A DNA stretch of 64,000 nt from contig PEFW01000007.1 in assembly GCA_002890675.1 (NCBI GenBank), forward strand, positions 1-64,000, written 5' to 3'. A program made the translations under genes and the position numbers. The stretch comes from Candidatus Methylaffinis lahnbergensis. Its GTDB lineage: Bacteria; Pseudomonadota; Alphaproteobacteria; Rhizobiales; Beijerinckiaceae. Within the stretch, counting starts at the first letter, position 1, and each line of letters begins with the position of its first letter. Below the pieces are notes generated by a model. It searched no databases and was not told where the DNA came from. It was given only the letters and a program-made list of their open reading frames with translations. Positions 1 through 8,502 of this stretch are shown in pieces.

Positions 1-1
1 C

Positions 2-295
2 TATGTGCTGATGATCGCCCTGCCCCTTCTCGGCCTGACCATGCAATGGACAGGCGCCTATCCGATCGTTCTTTACGGAGACATCCGGCTGCCGTCGCTC
101 CTGCCCCAGAGCGACGCCACGCACACGCTGCTGTGGGACGCGCATTTCTATCTCGCCTTCGCGTTTTTCGCGGTCATCCTGCTCCATGTCGCAGCAGCGT
201 TGTTCCACGCGCTCATTCGGCGGGACGGCGTGTTCGAGAGCATGGCGCCCACGCCCTCGCACGACGCGCCGACTGCAGTGACCCACGCAGAGTGA
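2..295 (+). CDS. Cytochrome b561 family protein, C-terminal part
   Basis: The gene enters from the left edge, so only the last 97 residues are present and the start is outside the window. The visible part contains a membrane segment beginning VLMIALPLLGL, a short loop (WTGAYPIVLYG) and a last membrane helix with LLHVAAALFH, whose histidine is placed like a haem ligand of bacterial di-haem b561 proteins. The tail RRDGVFESM is typical of the family. Such proteins carry electrons across or along the inner membrane. A b-type cytochrome of this family is the best reading; the partner cannot be seen. Confidence 0.85.
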   Translation, partial: YVLMIALPLLGLTMQWTGAYPIVLYGDIRLPSLLPQSDATHTLLWDAHFYLAFAFFAVILLHVAAALFHALIRRDGVFESMAPTPSHDAPTAVTHAE

Positions 296-592
296 ACTCC
301 GCGCGCGATCCCTGACCGGCAGTCCGACCCGTGCCGATCACTCCACTTCGGAAGGTCCGAGTTGGGTCTCATGAGCAGAAACTCAAACTGAGCTGCTATC
401 GGCTTCCCTGCAGACGAATCGCGAAAAACACTCATAATCCGGAGAGCGATTGACCCACGTCGCGAAATCGCTTCCGGCACCATTGCCTGCAGCATTATAC
501 ATTACATCTGTGTACATTACAATAAACACTCGCCAAACGCTGTTAATTGGATTATATACGGATCGAATTCGGTGTTCCGCGAGCTTTCAAGC

Positions 593-1033
593 ATGCCCAA
601 AGTCATTTCCGCAAATCGCCTCGCCGATGGAATCGTCGTCTATGCCGGCCGCGACGGTTCCTGGCCTGAGCGGCTTAGCCAGGCGAAAATTTTTGCTAGC
701 AAGGCCGAAGCGGAGGCCGGGCTTCTGGTTGCCCAGAATGACGCGAAGCGAAACCTCGTCGTCGAACCGGTTGTGGTCGAAGTCACCCAAGATGCGAGCG
801 GGCTGCGCGCGGTAACATTACGCGAGGCAATTCGCGCGCTGGGTCCGACGATCGATTTTTTGCCGCGCCCGCATGCCTTCGCGCCCGACGCGAATTGGGC
901 GCCAGCGAAGGCGGCCAAGCAAACAACACATGCGGTTTTGCGGATTCCGCGATCGGCGGACGCGCGAGAGAATGATCCTAGAGAGCATGAACTTTTAAGC
1001 ACGACGGACTTTCCGCAGGAGATCGCGCGATGA
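593..1033 (+). CDS. DUF2849 domain protein, first gene of sulfur operon
   Basis: 146 residues from the ATG at 593 (MPKVISANRLADG). A GTG at 572 in the same frame is possible but the family begins close to the chosen ATG. DUF2849 proteins are small and of unknown biochemical role, and in alphaproteobacteria sit directly upstream of the sulfite reductase gene. The next gene is exactly that, so a support role in assimilatory sulfate reduction is inferred from context only. The C-terminal third (after about residue 100) is low in conserved features. The 297 bases upstream hold no gene; an AT-rich stretch near 500-560 probably contains the operon promoter, but no clear boxes were assigned. Confidence 0.75.
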   Translation: MPKVISANRLADGIVVYAGRDGSWPERLSQAKIFASKAEAEAGLLVAQNDAKRNLVVEPVVVEVTQDASGLRAVTLREAIRALGPTIDFLPRPHAFAPDANWAPAKAAKQTTHAVLRIPRSADARENDPREHELLSTTDFPQEIAR

Positions 1034-1100
1034 AGCTACCGTTTCGATTTGAAATGCTCAGGGCATGAGGCGGGATTTTCCCAAGCGGAGCACGGCTGAC

Positions 1101-2759
1101 ATGTATCGTTACGATGAATTCGACAAAAGCTTTGTCGCCGCGCGCGTGGCGCAATTTCGCGACCAGGTGGCGCGCCGACTCGAAGGCGATTTGGACGAGG
1201 AACAGTTCCGGCCGCTTCGCCTGATGAATGGCGTCTATCTCCAATTGCATGCCTATATGCTGCGCATCGCCATCCCCTATGGCACCTTGTCGCCGCGGCA
1301 ATTGCGCAAGCTCGCGTTCATCGCGCGGCGCTACGACAAGGGGTACGGCCATTTCACGACGCGGCAGAACATTCAATTCAACTGGCCGGCGCTCAAAGAT
1401 TGCCCCGATATTCTAAACGAGCTGGCTGAAGTCGAGATGCACGCGATCCAAACCTCGGGCAATTGCATCCGCAATGTCACGGCCGATCAATTTGCCGGCG
1501 CTTGCGCCGACGAAATCGAGGATCCCCGCCCCTACGCCGAAATTTTGCGGCAATGGTCTTCGCTGCACCCCGAGTACTCGTTCCTTCCGCGAAAATTCAA
1601 GATTGCGGTCAATGGCGCCGCCAAGGATCGCGCCGCGATAAGAGTGCACGACATCGGCTATCAGATTGTCAAGAACGCTAAAGGCGAGGTGGGCTTTGCC
1701 GTCTATGTCGGCGGCGGCTTGGGCCGCACCCCCTTGGTCGGGCATAAGATCCGCGACTTCTTGCCGAACGCCGATCTCCTCGCCTACACCAATGCAATTC
1801 TCCGGATCTATAATCTCGAAGGACGGCGCGACAATAAATTCAAGGCGCGCATAAAAATCTTGGTCCACGAGAAAGGAGCGGATGTCATTCGCGCCGAGGT
1901 CGAGGCCGAGTTCACCAATCATCGCGACGACGCGCTAGCCCTGCCGCAAGACGAAATCGATCGCATCCGCGCCTACTTCGCCCCGCCGGCATTGCCCGCG
2001 CGCGCAACAACGTCCATTGCGTTCGAAAAACGAAAAGCCAACGATTTCGCATTCGCCCGTTTCGCCGCGCAAAACGTGGTGGCTCATAAAACGCCCGGAT
2101 ATGGAATCGTCACGATCTCCTTGAAGCCCATTGGCGGCATTCCAGGTGACGCCAGCGCCGAAACCATGGAAACGATCGCCGATCTAGCCGAAGAATTTTC
2201 AGCTGTCGAGGTCCGCGTCACGCATGAACAGAACCTCGTCCTGCCCCATGTCGCGCTCGATGATTTGCCTGCAGTGTTCGACCGGCTTGCCGGGCAGGGC
2301 CTCGCCACCGCGAATGCCGGCCTCGTGACCGACATTATTTCCTGCCCCGGGCTTGATTATTGCGGCCTGGCGACCGCCCGCTCGATCCCCGTCGCGCAGC
2401 GGATTTCCGAACGGTTTGGCAATGGCGCGCGGGCGCGGGAAATTGGCGAGCTTAAGATCAATATTTCGGGCTGCATCAATGCTTGCGGGCATCACCATGT
2501 CGGCCATATCGGCATTCTCGGCCTGGAGAAGGCCGGCTCCGAGGCCTATCAAATCACGCTTGGCGGGTCCGCCGACGAGACTTGCAACGTCGGCGCAATC
2601 ACCGGGCGGAGCTTCTCTTCAGACGAGATCGTCAACGCGATCGAAACGGTCGTCGATACCTATTTGAAGTTCCGCGCCGGCGCGGCGGAAGATTTTCTCG
2701 CGGCCTACCGCCGGATTGGAATGGAGCCGTTCAAGGAGGCTCTTTATGGCCGCGAATGA
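1101..2759 (+). CDS. cysI: Sulfite/nitrite reductase haemoprotein
   Basis: 552 residues. Reduces sulfite to sulfide in assimilatory sulfate reduction using a coupled sirohaem and [4Fe-4S] cluster. The cluster ligands are visible as C-x5-C (CPGLDYC, Cys415 and Cys421) and C-x3-C (GCINACGHH, Cys458 and Cys462). The N-terminal half shows the ferredoxin-like repeat with FTTRQNIQFNW. The start MYRYDEFDKSF at 1101 was chosen because family members begin this way; an in-frame ATG at 1065 would add 12 residues. No flavoprotein partner is encoded nearby, so electrons probably come from ferredoxin (inference). cysH begins inside the last codons of this gene (14-base overlap), so the two are translationally coupled. 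A nitrite reductase role is less likely given cysH next door. Confidence 0.93.
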   Translation: MYRYDEFDKSFVAARVAQFRDQVARRLEGDLDEEQFRPLRLMNGVYLQLHAYMLRIAIPYGTLSPRQLRKLAFIARRYDKGYGHFTTRQNIQFNWPALKDCPDILNELAEVEMHAIQTSGNCIRNVTADQFAGACADEIEDPRPYAEILRQWSSLHPEYSFLPRKFKIAVNGAAKDRAAIRVHDIGYQIVKNAKGEVGFAVYVGGGLGRTPLVGHKIRDFLPNADLLAYTNAILRIYNLEGRRDNKFKARIKILVHEKGADVIRAEVEAEFTNHRDDALALPQDEIDRIRAYFAPPALPARATTSIAFEKRKANDFAFARFAAQNVVAHKTPGYGIVTISLKPIGGIPGDASAETMETIADLAEEFSAVEVRVTHEQNLVLPHVALDDLPAVFDRLAGQGLATANAGLVTDIISCPGLDYCGLATARSIPVAQRISERFGNGARAREIGELKINISGCINACGHHHVGHIGILGLEKAGSEAYQITLGGSADETCNVGAITGRSFSSDEIVNAIETVVDTYLKFRAGAAEDFLAAYRRIGMEPFKEALYGRE

Positions 2760-3480
2760 GGCCGCCCTCTCTGCCGGCCCGGAGAACTCCGCGCGCCTCG
2801 GCGCCAAATTCGCCGGCCTGGACACGCCCGAATTTATGCGCCTCGTGATCGAGGATTTGTTCCCTGGCCGGATCGCGCTTGTCTCGAGTTTCGGCGCGGA
2901 TTCCGCCGTGCTGCTCCATATGGTTGCGCAAATCGACAAGACCACGCCGGTGTTGTTCATCGACACAAGGGTTTTGTTCGCGGATACCCTCGCCTATCGC
3001 GACGAACTCGTCACCCATCTTGGCCTTTCAAATGTGGTCACCCTCGAACCAAAGCCGGCGCTCCTTGCGATGGAAGATCCGGACAACTTCCTTTGGGCAA
3101 GCAATCCCGGCCGCTGTTGCGAAATCCGCAAGGTTTTGCCGCTGGCCGAAGTGCTCGAAGGCTATGACGCCTGGATCAGCGGCCGCAAACGGTTTCAGGC
3201 GCACACGCGCAACGGCCTCGCCGTGTTCGAATCCGAAGGCGGCCGCATAAAAATCAATCCTCTCGCACACTGGCCGGCCGTCAAAATTCAGGACTATCTC
3301 GACGCCTTCGCCTTGCCGCGCCACCCGCTGGTTGCCAAGAATTATTTTTCGATTGGCTGCATCCCTTGCACCTCGCCCGTGCGGCCTGGCGAAGACCCGC
3401 GCGCGGGGCGCTGGCGCGGAAGCGGCAAAGTCGAATGCGGGCTTCATACGCTGCCGCTCTATGCCGGTTTGGACATTTGA
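2746..3480 (+). CDS. cysH: Adenylyl-sulfate (APS) reductase, assimilatory
   Basis: 244 residues. Reduces activated sulfate to sulfite with thioredoxin. Four cysteines for a [4Fe-4S] cluster are present (Cys124-Cys125 in GRCCEIRK, and Cys205/Cys208 in CIPC), and the catalytic cysteine lies in ECGLH (Cys231). The cluster marks the bacterial APS-using type rather than the cluster-free PAPS-using E. coli type. The PP-loop-like segment SSFGADSAVLLHM is near residue 45. The ATG at 2746 lies within the end of cysI and is preceded by AAGGAGGC. It feeds sulfite to CysI; the downstream DUF934 gene starts 2 bases after its stop. Confidence 0.95.
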   Translation: MAANEAALSAGPENSARLGAKFAGLDTPEFMRLVIEDLFPGRIALVSSFGADSAVLLHMVAQIDKTTPVLFIDTRVLFADTLAYRDELVTHLGLSNVVTLEPKPALLAMEDPDNFLWASNPGRCCEIRKVLPLAEVLEGYDAWISGRKRFQAHTRNGLAVFESEGGRIKINPLAHWPAVKIQDYLDAFALPRHPLVAKNYFSIGCIPCTSPVRPGEDPRAGRWRGSGKVECGLHTLPLYAGLDI

Positions 3481-3482
3481 AA

Positions 3483-3986
3483 ATGCCGGTATTCAAAGGC
3501 GATGGTTTCGTCCAGGACGACTGGCGCAATTTGGGGCAAGCAGAAGTTCCGCCGCCTGGCGGTAAGGTCATTCTGCCGCTGTCGCAATGGCAGGCGCGCG
3601 GCGGGGACATGCAAAGCGATATGCCGCTCGGCCTGCTCATTGAACCGGGGCAGGACGTAGGAACAATCGCGCCGGACCTTGCCCGCTTCGCGCTCGTCGC
3701 GGTCGCCTTTCCAAAATTCACCGATGGGCGCGGCTACTCGCTCGCGCGCCAGCTTCGCGGCCATTTTGGTTTTGCGGGCGAATTGCGGGCGACCGGCGAG
3801 GTTCTGTTCGACCAGCTGCAATTGCTTGCGCGCTGCGGCTTCGACAGTTTTGAAATCAGGGATGTTGCCACGCTCCGGCTGCTCGAAGCAGGCCGAAGGC
3901 CTAGCCTCGGGCTTTTCTATCAGCCGGGTCTCGGGCCTGAAACCCTGGAGCGGACAAGACTATTGGCACGCCGCGCCGTATCCTGA
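3483..3986 (+). CDS. DUF934 domain protein, last gene of sulfur operon
   Basis: 167 residues, beginning MPVFKGDGFVQDDW two bases after the cysH stop. DUF934 proteins are a fixed neighbour of cysI/cysH in proteobacteria; their biochemical role is not established, and an accessory role in sulfite reduction is inferred from context. Visible features are a central FPKFTDGRGYSLARQLR block, the family's most conserved part, and a GFDSFEIRD segment toward the C-terminus. No signal peptide or membrane segment. Upstream in-frame codons overlap cysH and were rejected as start. Confidence 0.85.
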   Translation: MPVFKGDGFVQDDWRNLGQAEVPPPGGKVILPLSQWQARGGDMQSDMPLGLLIEPGQDVGTIAPDLARFALVAVAFPKFTDGRGYSLARQLRGHFGFAGELRATGEVLFDQLQLLARCGFDSFEIRDVATLRLLEAGRRPSLGLFYQPGLGPETLERTRLLARRAVS

Positions 3987-4116
3987 CTCCGAGCGCACGT
4001 CCGGGGCGCCGGTCAATTGGAGGTGGGATTTTCGGTCTTCGGGTTTTCCCGCGGGGAAGGCCGCCTCTGACCGGAAGGCGGGTTCTCGAACGTGCGGTCG
4101 CCGGGCTCCCAACCCG

Positions 4117-4389
4117 TTATTGGATAATTGGCTCGAGAATATGCTGAAGACCTGCCAAGATCGGCTGGTCCGAACCGTTCATGGCCTGCCGAAGGGCCTG
4201 TTTTTCTTGTTCCCCGACGACCTTCTCGAATTCACGCACCGCGCGAGCCGTGAAGGCGCCGATTGACAACCCATTTGCGCCGGCGGTGACCCCGACTTTG
4301 CCCGCGAAACCGGACCCCATCGATGCGACGGCGGCCTGGGCGACCTTTTCGTGCGAACACGTATGAATTATTTCAGCGATCAAACACAT
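4117..4389 (-). CDS. Conserved-looking small protein, unknown function
   Basis: 90 residues from the ATG at 4389 (MCLIAEIIHTCSHEKVAQ), preceded at good spacing by GCGAGGGT. The protein is soluble and helical in character, with a glycine-rich middle (GSGFAGKVGVTAGANGL) and an acidic/basic C-terminal helix. It is not recognised. It faces the end of the sulfur operon and has no obvious operon partner. The ribosome site and protein-like composition support it, but it could still be a chance reading frame. Confidence 0.45.
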   Translation of the reverse strand: MCLIAEIIHTCSHEKVAQAAVASMGSGFAGKVGVTAGANGLSIGAFTARAVREFEKVVGEQEKQALRQAMNGSDQPILAGLQHILEPIIQ

Positions 4390-5252
4390 AAGACCCTCGC
4401 TTAGCAGGCCGAGCGGCGTTGGAAACGGTCGAAAAGCGGCACTCCGATAACAATTACGCAAGATTCATGCCGCGACCCGGATGAGCGTCGGGTGCGTTCT
4501 TTAACGTGAACACGCCAATCTAAAGCGCTACGTCCCGGCACCCGCTAATCTAGATTGTTATTCTAACGCTATGATGACGTCAACAGAAATATCTCATGTT
4601 GCTTTGCAATATTAGGAATAATTTAAGTTTTGCAGATGCTCAATTTCTTGTAAAGTTTTTTTGAATGCCATTGTAAACAGTATAAACAATACAAACCCTA
4701 GCGTGCTCCGGCATGACAAAGATGTCGAAGCAGACAGCAAACCCAAATAAAATCTCGTGCTGTGAAAATCCAAGGAAACAATTTCGACTCTAACAAAGAG
4801 CCTTCTGATTTCCGATTGGGTTCCGAGGCTTGAGTAAACCCAAGCGACGGCTACCTTTCTCCACAGGCGTACCGGGGAGCCAACAGCCGGCGGAATCCGC
4901 AAAAAATATTGCCCGCACCCGCCGCCGGCCGGTCGCCGGCAAGTTTACTCCAAGTAGGGTAACGAACAGCCCGGGACAAAGTTCCCCAGCGGTTCTGAAA
5001 ATTATTAAACGGTTTACGAAAATTGTCACCCAAACCGGACATAGCTGGTTTTTGGCCGGAACCGGCAAGCCGAGCTTGGCGGCATCGCTGGGCCAAGTCC
5101 TTTGAGGAAGTAGATAGGGTACCTTAAGAAAATAAATTAACTTATTGATATCCATTAATTCCTTGTCTATCGCATGATTCCATTCCGTTGGGATGCGTGC
5201 GAACCGGCGGCGCGACCCCGTCCATGTTAGAGGCCGGAGGGCTGCCCCGCTT
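4390..5252. other. Gene-poor stretch with low-GC patches
   Basis: 863 bases without a convincing gene. Two patches (about 4550-4780 and 5106-5170) are clearly AT-richer than the surroundings, in contrast with a GC-rich island between them. Several reading frames of 80-120 codons exist on both strands but none has a ribosome site together with protein-like composition. Confidence 0.6.
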
Positions 5253-6443
5253 TTACCGCGGCGAAACCGCGCCCCGGGGCAAGTTCGCGGCGGGGCTGGA
5301 TGGCTCGGCTAATGGCGCGAGCGGGACGGCTATAATTGTTGAATCGACGGGTTTTTCGCCGAGTACGGCCTGGACGTTGGCATCCTGCGGCCTCTGTTCG
5401 GTGATCTGCGCGGCAATGGTGCGCACGGCCAGAGGTGCGTCGGCATAGGTGCCGTGCCCGATAAGGCCAGTCGACTCGCGCGAAAGATCGTACGCCTTGA
5501 CGCCAAGTTCTTCGAGCGCCGCGCGATCGCTGGGATTATTGGGGTCGAGTGCGCCGAGACGCTGCCGGTCGCCCGCGAGCGTGCGCGACAGAGAAAGCGC
5601 GCGGTCGTTGGAGGCGATGAGTACGAAGACATGCGACGGATCGAGCCGCGCCAATTGTTGACGGAAGACATTCAAATCAATGTCGGGCGCGGCGAGCATG
5701 ACATCGCCGAGTTTGCCGTTGAGATCCGGGCTGCCGGAAATGGCATTTTCCCGCAATGCCTCCATCGCGAGCCAGGCGCCCATCGAATGCGCGAGAATAT
5801 GCACGCGGCCAATATCCGGCAGTTCGGAAAGCCGGCGCAGGAGCTTGCTCAAGGCATCGCGGGCAATGGTCGCGCTTTCCTTGGCCGCGCCATAGTCGAG
5901 AAGGCTGCCGGCGGCGGGCCATGTATAGAGCACCGCAACGCCGCCGAGGCGCCCGTCGTCCACGATTTGCCCGAGCCGGAAACGCGCCTCGTCGTAGCTC
6001 GTGTTGAAACCATGAACATAGAGCAGAACATCGCGGTTCGATCCGATGCGTCCGGAAATATGGCTGGCGAGTTCGGCGAAAAAAGCGGACTCGTCCAGGC
6101 TGCGCCGGCGCCTCGCGATAAAATGTTTTTGCGGATCTTCCGAACCGAAGGCGGGCCGCTCAACCCTGCCCGGCTCATGGTCAGGCGGCACGCCGATCAT
6201 TTGCAAGGAGAACCGCGCCCCGTTCGCGACGGGGGCTTCGCTCGACGCGCCGCCTTCACCCTCGCGGGTCGAGACCACGAAGATCGCGACGGAACGAGGC
6301 TCCGCGGCAGGCTCGCCATTTCCAGACAGGCCCAAGGAGGCGCAGCCCGGAACAAGGATCATGGCGCAGCCCGCGAGCATGAAACAAAGCTGCCTGGCAA
6401 TATTTGGCCACCGCGCGGGCAGCCGCCGGGAGACCCGAGGCAT
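5253..6443 (-). CDS. Alpha/beta-hydrolase lipoprotein (DUF900 type)
   Basis: 396 residues from the ATG at 6443. The N-terminus has a basic stretch, a hydrophobic helix and a lipobox-like end (ILVPGC), so it is probably an envelope lipoprotein. The hydrolase core shows the oxyanion region LLYVHGFNTSYDEA, the nucleophile elbow AHSMGAW (Ser220) and a late GHGTYAD (His330) suited to complete a Ser-Asp-His triad. This matches the DUF900 esterase/lipase-like family of 350-420 residues; substrates are unknown. Codons upstream of 6443 in the same frame run into a broken copy of part of this gene and are not part of the protein. It stands alone with no operon partner. Confidence 0.8.
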   Translation of the reverse strand: MPRVSRRLPARWPNIARQLCFMLAGCAMILVPGCASLGLSGNGEPAAEPRSVAIFVVSTREGEGGASSEAPVANGARFSLQMIGVPPDHEPGRVERPAFGSEDPQKHFIARRRRSLDESAFFAELASHISGRIGSNRDVLLYVHGFNTSYDEARFRLGQIVDDGRLGGVAVLYTWPAAGSLLDYGAAKESATIARDALSKLLRRLSELPDIGRVHILAHSMGAWLAMEALRENAISGSPDLNGKLGDVMLAAPDIDLNVFRQQLARLDPSHVFVLIASNDRALSLSRTLAGDRQRLGALDPNNPSDRAALEELGVKAYDLSRESTGLIGHGTYADAPLAVRTIAAQITEQRPQDANVQAVLGEKPVDSTIIAVPLAPLAEPSSPAANLPRGAVSPR

Positions 6444-6630
6444 ACAAGCTCGTGCTATCGCACTTTGGTTCAAGTTTCGGTCTCGGCCCTTCGGGACAAT
6501 CGATGTTCCCATGAACGCATCGAACCTTGCTGAAATATTAACAAGGCCGGCATTTCGCATTTGGTTTTCCGGACCGCGCGGTTCTCGCCGCCAATTGTGC
6601 CGGGAATGCGGCATTATCAAAGGCGCCCGA

Positions 6631-6723
6631 TTAGTTCGAGGCCGCGAGGACGAAGAAATACGACGGATAGCGCCGCGCCAATTGCTGACGAAAGACATTC
6701 AAGTCGATGTCGGACGCGGCGTG
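6631..6723 (-). pseudogene. Fragment of a second DUF900 hydrolase gene
   Basis: Read on the minus strand, 6723 to 6631 encodes SDIDLNVFRQQLARRYPSY followed by FFVLAASN and a TAA stop. This is the counterpart of PDIDLNVFRQQLARLDPSH in the intact hydrolase just downstream. Over 89 aligned bases (6635-6723 against 5608-5696) I count 15 mismatches and no gap, about 83% identity. Nothing of the active-site parts remains, so it is a gene remnant, not a working gene. Confidence 0.85.
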
Positions 6724-6744
6724 GCGGACACATGGGTTTGTGCA

Positions 6745-6772
6745 ATGTTTGATGTTTAATGTTTAATGTTTG
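6745..6772. repeat. Four tandem copies of a heptamer ATGTTT(A/G)
   Basis: Four uninterrupted 7-base units ATGTTTG, ATGTTTA, ATGTTTA, ATGTTTG occupy 6745-6772, next to more AT-rich DNA up to about 6840. It lies between the hydrolase remnant and the multicopper oxidase pseudogene. It could be a promoter-like or slippage-prone tract; nothing shows a function. Confidence 0.9.
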
Positions 6773-6876
6773 CCGATGTCATAATAGCACCAGAATTTTT
6801 GTTTAATATGTTTTATGTTCAAATGTTGAAATCTGGAATGTCGAAACCGGCAATTCCGGATCGGGGAGGAACTCCG

Positions 6877-7950
6877 ATGATGCGATGGACCTCGCTTCTG
6901 TGCACGATCGTCGCTACCGCGTCAATCCTTGTAGTGGTGCCTGCGCGTCCTAACGCTCAGACAGTCACGGCTACTTCGAGCGCGTCCCCTGTGCCGCCAG
7001 TGCCCGCGTCCGGATGCCGGCAGTGTGGTGCAGAACCCGGCCGCGCTTTTCAGCTCCGATGGGGTATTGAACGTCCGCTTCTCGTATCAGCACCGGTTCG
7101 ATTCCAGCATACCTGCTAGGGAACTATTCTGCCTCATGACGCCGGATGGTTTGCAGAATCCAACGCTGCACGTGAATCCGGGCGACCGTTTGATCGTCAC
7201 CGTTACCAATAACACGCCAGTTGGAACAGGAGGAATGACGATCAATCCGCCGAACTGCGGCGACACGACGATGAACAGCTCGTCCGTGAACATTCACTAT
7301 CATGGAACTAACACGTCGCCGAAATGCCGCCAGGATGAAGTTATTAAGACGCTTGTCAACTCCGGCGAAACCTTCCGATATAATTTGTCATTTCCGTTGA
7401 ACGAGCCGCCCGGACTTTACTGGTACCACCCGCACGTTCATGGCATCGCCGAGCACGCGCTACAGGGTGCCGCCGCCGGGGCGCTCGTTGTGGACGGCAT
7501 CAACAATGTGCAGCCGGCCGTCGGCAGTCTGCGCCAACGCATCTTGTTAGTCCGCGATCAGCATGTGCCGGGAAACCCAAACCCAACCGGTAACGTCCCT
7601 TCGTGGGACGTCACCCTGAACTATGTCCCGATTACCTCGCCCACCGATCCGAGCTCCAGCAACTTCGTTCCGGCCATACTCAACATGGAGCCTGGAGAGA
7701 AGCAGTTTTTGCGCGTTTCCAACTCCAGTTCCGACACCATCCTGGACCTCCAATATGTGTTCGACGGAGTGCCGCAGCAGATTCAGGTCGTCGCCATTGA
7801 CGGCGTCCCGGTCAACTCCCAGGACGACCCCCAGTCACGCTCCGTATCGACTTCCGTGGACATGACATTGGCGACTTCGTTTTCCACTGTCACATCCTTG
7901 GCCACGAGGATTTGGGCATGATGAACATCATCCGGGTTCAGGCTCCGTAG
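6877..7950 (+). pseudogene. Multicopper oxidase, frameshifted with internal deletion
   Basis: A gene starting at ATG 6877 (ribosome site GGGGAGGA) with a signal peptide ending near PNAQ. Near 7015-7024 the frame changes: the N-terminus is in one frame and the domain starting VVQNPAALFSSDG in the next. Copper-site motifs follow: IHYHG (about 7292-7306) and YWYHPHVHG (about 7424-7444). At about 7825 the sequence jumps from the middle of the second cupredoxin domain, in another frame, straight to the C-terminal motif FHCHILGHEDLGMM and a TAG stop at 7948. At least one and a half domains are missing compared with a normal three-domain enzyme of about 500 residues. All copper ligands cannot form, so it is a pseudogene of a periplasmic oxidase. 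Confidence 0.88.
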
Positions 7951-7964
7951 TTGCCCACCTCCCC

Positions 7965-8104
7965 ATTCCGGCACGGTCCGGAGCTTGACCCCGCGCTGTC
8001 CATGGCCTAGCTCCAAGCCATGGAACCCGGCCACGACGGCTTTTTGGCTCCCGCTTCTCGAGATTATCTGGATTGATATTCTTCTCTCGGGCGACAATGC
8101 CGTG
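7965..8104 (+). repeat. Duplicated promoter and 5' end of the terC gene
   Basis: Bases 8020-8104 copy the first 84 bases of the terC coding region (9906-9989) with 5 mismatches and one inserted base by my count, so PTAFWLPLLEIIWINILLSG is readable in the copy as TTAFWLPLLEIIWIDILLSG, but the inserted base puts its ATG out of frame. About 55 bases upstream of each ATG (7965-8019 and 9851-9905) are also related, more weakly. Similarity stops abruptly after GCCGTG. The fragment cannot make a transporter. Confidence 0.85.
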
Positions 8105-8502
8105 CCGGGCCAGCAAATCAACGAGCAGAAGCATAGCTTGGAAATCAATGGGCGACGACGACAAGCCCATCGCGACTACGAGTTCATCGGTCAACTTCTC
8201 ACTTCGCCCGTCCCCTTGTTCGTGGAAGTTCGCGAGATTTACCACTCGATGACTGGGATCACGCTTGCGCGGGACATGGTTCGTTGTGCAACTGCTATCG
8301 TTGCACCAGATTTCGCGGTAAGTGCGAGCTGCCCGCTCCCGTGATGAGGAACTCGGCTCCCGGCCGGGAACGGCCTTCAAGAAATTACGAGAGAAAATGC
8401 GAACTGCGTATGCGGACCTGTGTAAAGAAAAGGCGCCGCGCGGGTCTCCTCGCGCGGCTCCGCAACTGCAAGGGTCAGCCGGCGTGCCGGCCGAATACAG
8501 TC
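8105..8502. other. No gene recognised between terC fragment and secreted protein gene
   Basis: About 400 bases with only chance reading frames on both strands. No known motif, repeat or RNA was recognised. It is the part of the islet that connects the terC 5' fragment to the 3' end of the secreted-protein gene. Confidence 0.5.

Noticed and set aside
4830..5105. Rightward frame of 91 codons (MSKPKRRLPFSTGVPG)
   Set aside because: No ribosome site, no recognised family, lies in mixed-GC gene-poor DNA.
5454..6533. Rightward open frame of 359 codons
   Set aside because: Antisense to the DUF900 hydrolase, whose motifs and lipoprotein signal are clear.
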